Assembly (NCBI GenBank): GCA_963823525.1
Contig: CAWGLW010000005.1
Coordinates: 434,001 to 498,000 of the forward strand
DNA from: CAWGLW01 sp963823525
GTDB taxonomy: Bacteria > Pseudomonadota > Gammaproteobacteria > Steroidobacterales > Steroidobacteraceae
Direction: 5' to 3'
DNA length: 64,000 bases
Below the pieces are notes generated by a model. The model did no database searches. It was not told where the DNA came from and saw nothing but the letters and a program-made list of their open reading frames with translations. Below, in pieces: positions 61,231 to 64,000 of this stretch (its first letter is position 1; the number at the start of each line of letters is the position of its first letter). Made by a program: the position numbers and the translations under genes.

Positions 61231-62004
61231 GTGTCGGTTAGACGCAATACAATCGGCGGTATGCCGGAGATTCCGCGTTCCCGACGAGGTTTTGTTTATC
61301 TGGCTGTCGGAGCGCTGCTGGCCGCAGCAATCTATTTCGCCGGCAAGGATCTTGCGCATCATCTGGCGATCCTCGAGGCCTGGATAGAGCGTCTGGGTCC
61401 ATGGGGACTGATCGCATGGGCCGGCCTGCTGGTGATAGCCACTTCGGCGCTTATTCCTGGATCAATTTTCTCGATAGTGGCCGGTGCCCTGTTCGGTCTG
61501 GCCCAGGGTGCAGCCGTTGTTCTGGCTGGCAACCTGTTGGCTGCGTCGCTTCAGTATGCTTTGTCCCGTGGCCTGCTGCGCCGACGGATCGAGAAAATGC
61601 TCGGTCGTAAACCGGGGTTCGCCGCAATTCAGAACGCGGTCAAGCAGGACCAGTTGCGTCTCCAGTTGCTGCTCCGCCTGACGCCGCTGAATCCCGCGAC
61701 GGTCAGCTATCTGCTGGGTGCGGCAGGCGTTCGCTTCAGTACCTTCCTCATCGCCTGCATTGGCCTGGTGCCCCACCTGATTCTTGAGGTCTACCTGGGA
61801 TACGCAGGCAAGCACATTGCCCAGATGGTCAGCCTCGACACCTCGGCTGCCGGTCTCCATGACGCGGTTCTGTTCGCCGGCCTCGCGGTAACGATTGTGA
61901 TCATTGCGCTCGTGTCGCGGATGGCACGGCAAGCGGTCAGGAAGGCGGTGACTGAGGCCGGTTCCGAGGCGCGCGGAACGCCCCGCAGCAGCGGCAGGGA
62001 TTGA
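61231..62004 (+). CDS. TVP38/TMEM64 (DedA-like) membrane protein
   Basis: A 257-residue polytopic protein: LAHHLAILEAWIERLGPWG leads to several helices, with IPGSIFSIVAGALFGLAQGA the conserved re-entrant segment and LLRLTPLNPATVSYLLGAAGV the second. The family (VTT domain) may move lipids or ions. GTG start at 61231; an ATG at 61261 is an alternative. Basic C-terminal tail. Confidence 0.85.
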   Translation: MSVRRNTIGGMPEIPRSRRGFVYLAVGALLAAAIYFAGKDLAHHLAILEAWIERLGPWGLIAWAGLLVIATSALIPGSIFSIVAGALFGLAQGAAVVLAGNLLAASLQYALSRGLLRRRIEKMLGRKPGFAAIQNAVKQDQLRLQLLLRLTPLNPATVSYLLGAAGVRFSTFLIACIGLVPHLILEVYLGYAGKHIAQMVSLDTSAAGLHDAVLFAGLAVTIVIIALVSRMARQAVRKAVTEAGSEARGTPRSSGRD

Positions 62005-62198
62005 TCGATAGCACTTTAAAAAAAGTATCCAAGTAGCGGATATAAAATAAGAAATATCACGACCGACGTGATCTTCATGCAAACGCATTGGGACGTAATG
62101 CGCAGCGAAGACGCCGTAGAGCACTATTGGCGGCGGGCGAGGGCGATCACAGGGCACGCCACCGTGCGAGCGACGGACCCCGGATGGGGCGGGCTTCG

Positions 62199-62696
62199 TC
62201 AATCGCTGCCGCGACTGTAAAGACCGTCAAAAGCGGTAACCCATGTGTCGGTGGCGTCCGTGCTCTGCCAGTGCTGTCGAACCGTACCGTCCGGGTTGGG
62301 CGTCCAGGTAATACGGTGGCGTGTTACGACTCCTTTCGCATCGGTGGTGCTGCCCTCGAGGATCATCTCGGATCCCCGCAGACCGCCTTCGAGCAGCAGC
62401 AAGGTGCCGGTGTTGTCGACCCACGTCTGGTGCCAGCGCTTTCGGCCGACATCGTAAGCATTCAGGCTCTCACCCGAATACCCCTTGGCTGTCTGGTATC
62501 GCTCGTGCAGCACACAGCCACCATATTCTTTGCGGATGCTATTGGTTCCCGCGAGCGCCCCGTCGGGCTGCATGACCTGCCACTCGCCAAGCCAGAAGTC
62601 GAACTGCCGGAATTCGGGTGCATCGCAGGGTGCCGCCTCAGTGGCGCCGGCTGATGCAAGCAAAGACAGAGCAAGAAGAACCGTTATCGTGCGCAT
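62199..62696 (-). CDS. Secreted protein of unknown function
   Basis: A 165-residue protein with a cleavable signal (TITVLLALSLLASAGATEAA) and a lipocalin-like small domain starting FRQFDFWLGEWQV, with GGCVLHERYQTAKGYSGESLN and TDAKGVVTRHRITWTP. Proteins with the FDFWLGEW motif are common in proteobacteria with no set function. Two Cys could pair. Start has GGAG. Confidence 0.72.
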   Translation of the reverse strand: MRTITVLLALSLLASAGATEAAPCDAPEFRQFDFWLGEWQVMQPDGALAGTNSIRKEYGGCVLHERYQTAKGYSGESLNAYDVGRKRWHQTWVDNTGTLLLLEGGLRGSEMILEGSTTDAKGVVTRHRITWTPNPDGTVRQHWQSTDATDTWVTAFDGLYSRGSD

Positions 62697-62994
62697 TGGG
62701 CAGCTCCGTTGGCAGTCGAACCGCCTGTTACCAGGTTACCCCCGCAGCCTGGTTTCTGAGTCGGACCTCGGATACGCGATCATTTCGGGCAGAGCAAAAA
62801 AGAATTTCCACACTTCTTGTGGCGGAAGACTACATTAAGTCGTTGGCAGGCGCAGGCCCGTCGACCTGATGGCACGTAATGTTCTAACAGGCGGGAATTG
62901 ATCCTTCTGTCGGCCGCGCAAGGCCGCCGGATCGTTCATGGATTGACCAGGGCGACGCAATGGCGCGCGCGATTCTTTTGGGGACCTATTGGGT
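62697..62994. other. 298-base intergenic region
   Basis: Divergent gap between the secreted-protein gene and the methyltransferase gene. It contains a small inverted repeat CCACA-CTTCT-TGTGG near 62808-62822. No promoter pair, RNA gene or protein was recognised. Confidence 0.35.
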
Positions 62995-63819
62995 ATGGCT
63001 AGTCTTGACGCGCACTATTCGGCCAGTGACATAGAGGCGCGCATCCTCTCAGCCGTTCGCGCGGCGGGACTGAACCCTGAGCAGCCGCTGTCGCCGGCGG
63101 AGCTGGGCGCGCTCGATCATTTCCATACGGGCGGATTCAACGCTTCACTCGAGCTGCTGGAATTAGCCGGGATTCGGGCCGACGATCGCGTCCTCGATAT
63201 CGGAGCGGGACTTGCCGGCTCTGCGCGGTTGCTTGCTTCCGAGCGCGGCTGCTGCGTCGATTGCATCGAGTTGTCTCCTGATTACTGTGCCGGTGCCGTA
63301 TTGCTGAACCGATTGACCGGCCTCGGAGACCGAATTGAAGTACACCAGGGCAGCGCTCTGGAGCTGTCGTTTTCCGACGATTCGTTCGACGTCGTCTGGA
63401 TGCAGAACGTCGGCATGAACATCGAGGACAAGTGGAAGCTCTACGCAGAGATCTACCGGGTCCTCAAGCCGGGCGGCAGGTTCGCCTTCCAGGAAATGGC
63501 CGCTGGAAAAACATCGACGACGTACTTTCCGCTACCGTGGGCCACGGACCCCGCGGACAGCTTCCTTGTGCCTGTCGATGAGATCGCCTCCGTTCTCGGC
63601 GAAATCGGATTCATCGCAGAATGCTTTGAGGACACGAGCGACGCGCATTTGACCCGGACTTCCGGTGCCGGGAGCGTAGGCGGAGCCGGAGCCGCGCCGC
63701 CCGGACAGCTGACTCTCGCGGTGTTCGTCGATAACCTGGGGGAAAAGGCCGGGAACGCACGGCGCAGTCTCGAAGAGGGCCAGATCCGGCTCGTCAGAGG
63801 CGTTTTCCGCGCAGGTTGA
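62995..63819 (+). CDS. SAM-dependent methyltransferase (UbiE/COQ5-like)
   Basis: A 274-residue class I methyltransferase. VLDIGAGLAGSARLLASE is motif I, IELSPDY follows, DDSFDVVWMQNVGMNIED is the post-motif region and YRVLKPGGRFAFQEM motif III. The N-terminal part (HFHTGGF) resembles glycine/sarcosine or sterol-type methyltransferases. The ATG at 62995 lies six bases behind GGGGAC; a TTG two codons up is possible. Substrate unknown. Confidence 0.88.
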   Translation: MASLDAHYSASDIEARILSAVRAAGLNPEQPLSPAELGALDHFHTGGFNASLELLELAGIRADDRVLDIGAGLAGSARLLASERGCCVDCIELSPDYCAGAVLLNRLTGLGDRIEVHQGSALELSFSDDSFDVVWMQNVGMNIEDKWKLYAEIYRVLKPGGRFAFQEMAAGKTSTTYFPLPWATDPADSFLVPVDEIASVLGEIGFIAECFEDTSDAHLTRTSGAGSVGGAGAAPPGQLTLAVFVDNLGEKAGNARRSLEEGQIRLVRGVFRAG

Positions 63820-63897
63820 AGTCAGGCGGTGGCCAAGCGACCGCGCATTTAAAAAGTCAGACTAATATTGGGGCGATCCAGCGGATACGAGCCGGCC

Positions 63898-64000
63898 TTG
63901 TTCCGACCGCGGGCAATTGATCGGACCGGCACAGAACACGATTCAATCCTGCCCCAGGACGAGCAGATCCGACGGGAGCTTGTCGCGATGCTGGAGGACC
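63898..64000 (+). CDS. Start of an ORF cut by the window edge
   Basis: An open frame runs from a TTG at 63898 (or 63868) to the end of the window. It ends LPQDEQIRRELVAMLED. That sequence resembles the N-terminus of TPR/adenylate-cyclase-type regulators that begin with an (I/V)RxxLxx(I/M)L motif, but too little is visible to be sure. No clear ribosome-binding site. Confidence 0.3.
   Translation, partial: MFRPRAIDRTGTEHDSILPQDEQIRRELVAMLED

Overview
This is a GC-rich, densely coding bacterial chromosome segment. The fabD-fabG-acpP-fabF-pabB-pabC-mltG-tmk-holB-pilZ run, a general secretion pathway (gsp) block, Syd and the AddA/AddB-like pair with a PilZ protein point to a gammaproteobacterium, probably an environmental, catabolically versatile lineage. 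I cannot place it below class with confidence. No rRNA, tRNA, CRISPR array, IS element or transposase was seen.

Layout. 0-3.8 kb: two peptide-type ABC ATPases (the first cut by the window edge), a metal-transport-like membrane protein and a CaiB-type CoA transferase. 3.8-11.2 kb: a PLP aminotransferase and a two-subunit AddB-like/AddA-like recombination helicase-nuclease. 11.2-16.9 kb (minus): type II secretion genes gspG to gspN in one tightly overlapping operon, without gspC/D/E/F. 17-26.3 kb (plus): a rhombosortase, then fatty-acid synthesis, p-aminobenzoate synthesis, mltG, tmk, holB and pilZ. 26.3-30.3 kb (minus): a double-cNMP/rhodanese protein, a FadJ-like fusion enzyme and an EEP-family phosphodiesterase. 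30.4-31.2 kb: a TIR-like (ThsB-like) protein facing a small unknown gene, next to an AT-rich palindromic region.

31.5-39.6 kb (plus): a catabolic run with enoyl-CoA hydratase-like protein, acyl-CoA synthetase, GNAT, epoxide-hydrolase-like alpha/beta hydrolase, Baeyer-Villiger-type monooxygenase, NTF2-like protein, amidase and VOC protein. 39.8-43.1 kb: a three-gene cassette (Pro/Ala-rich lipoprotein, CxxCH heme-type HAMP sensor with no output domain, Ser/Thr kinase with a repeated C-terminal domain), bounded by about 56-bp imperfect direct repeats. One repeat is the 3' end of the VOC gene and the other is a relic of the same 3' end. I regard this as the most interesting structure here.

43.1-64 kb: scattered accessory and housekeeping genes: PQQ dehydrogenase, trypsin-like protease, CorA, mini-GntR regulator, DUF5666-type lipoprotein, SOUL protein coupled to cardiolipin synthase, a second amidase, a PEP-CTERM protein with a strong terminator, DUF502 protein, Syd, dienelactone hydrolase, a PadR/HAAS-PspC pair with a clear palindromic operator, a CurA-like reductase, a TVP38 protein and a methyltransferase. 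All functional assignments come from reading motifs; no database search was run.
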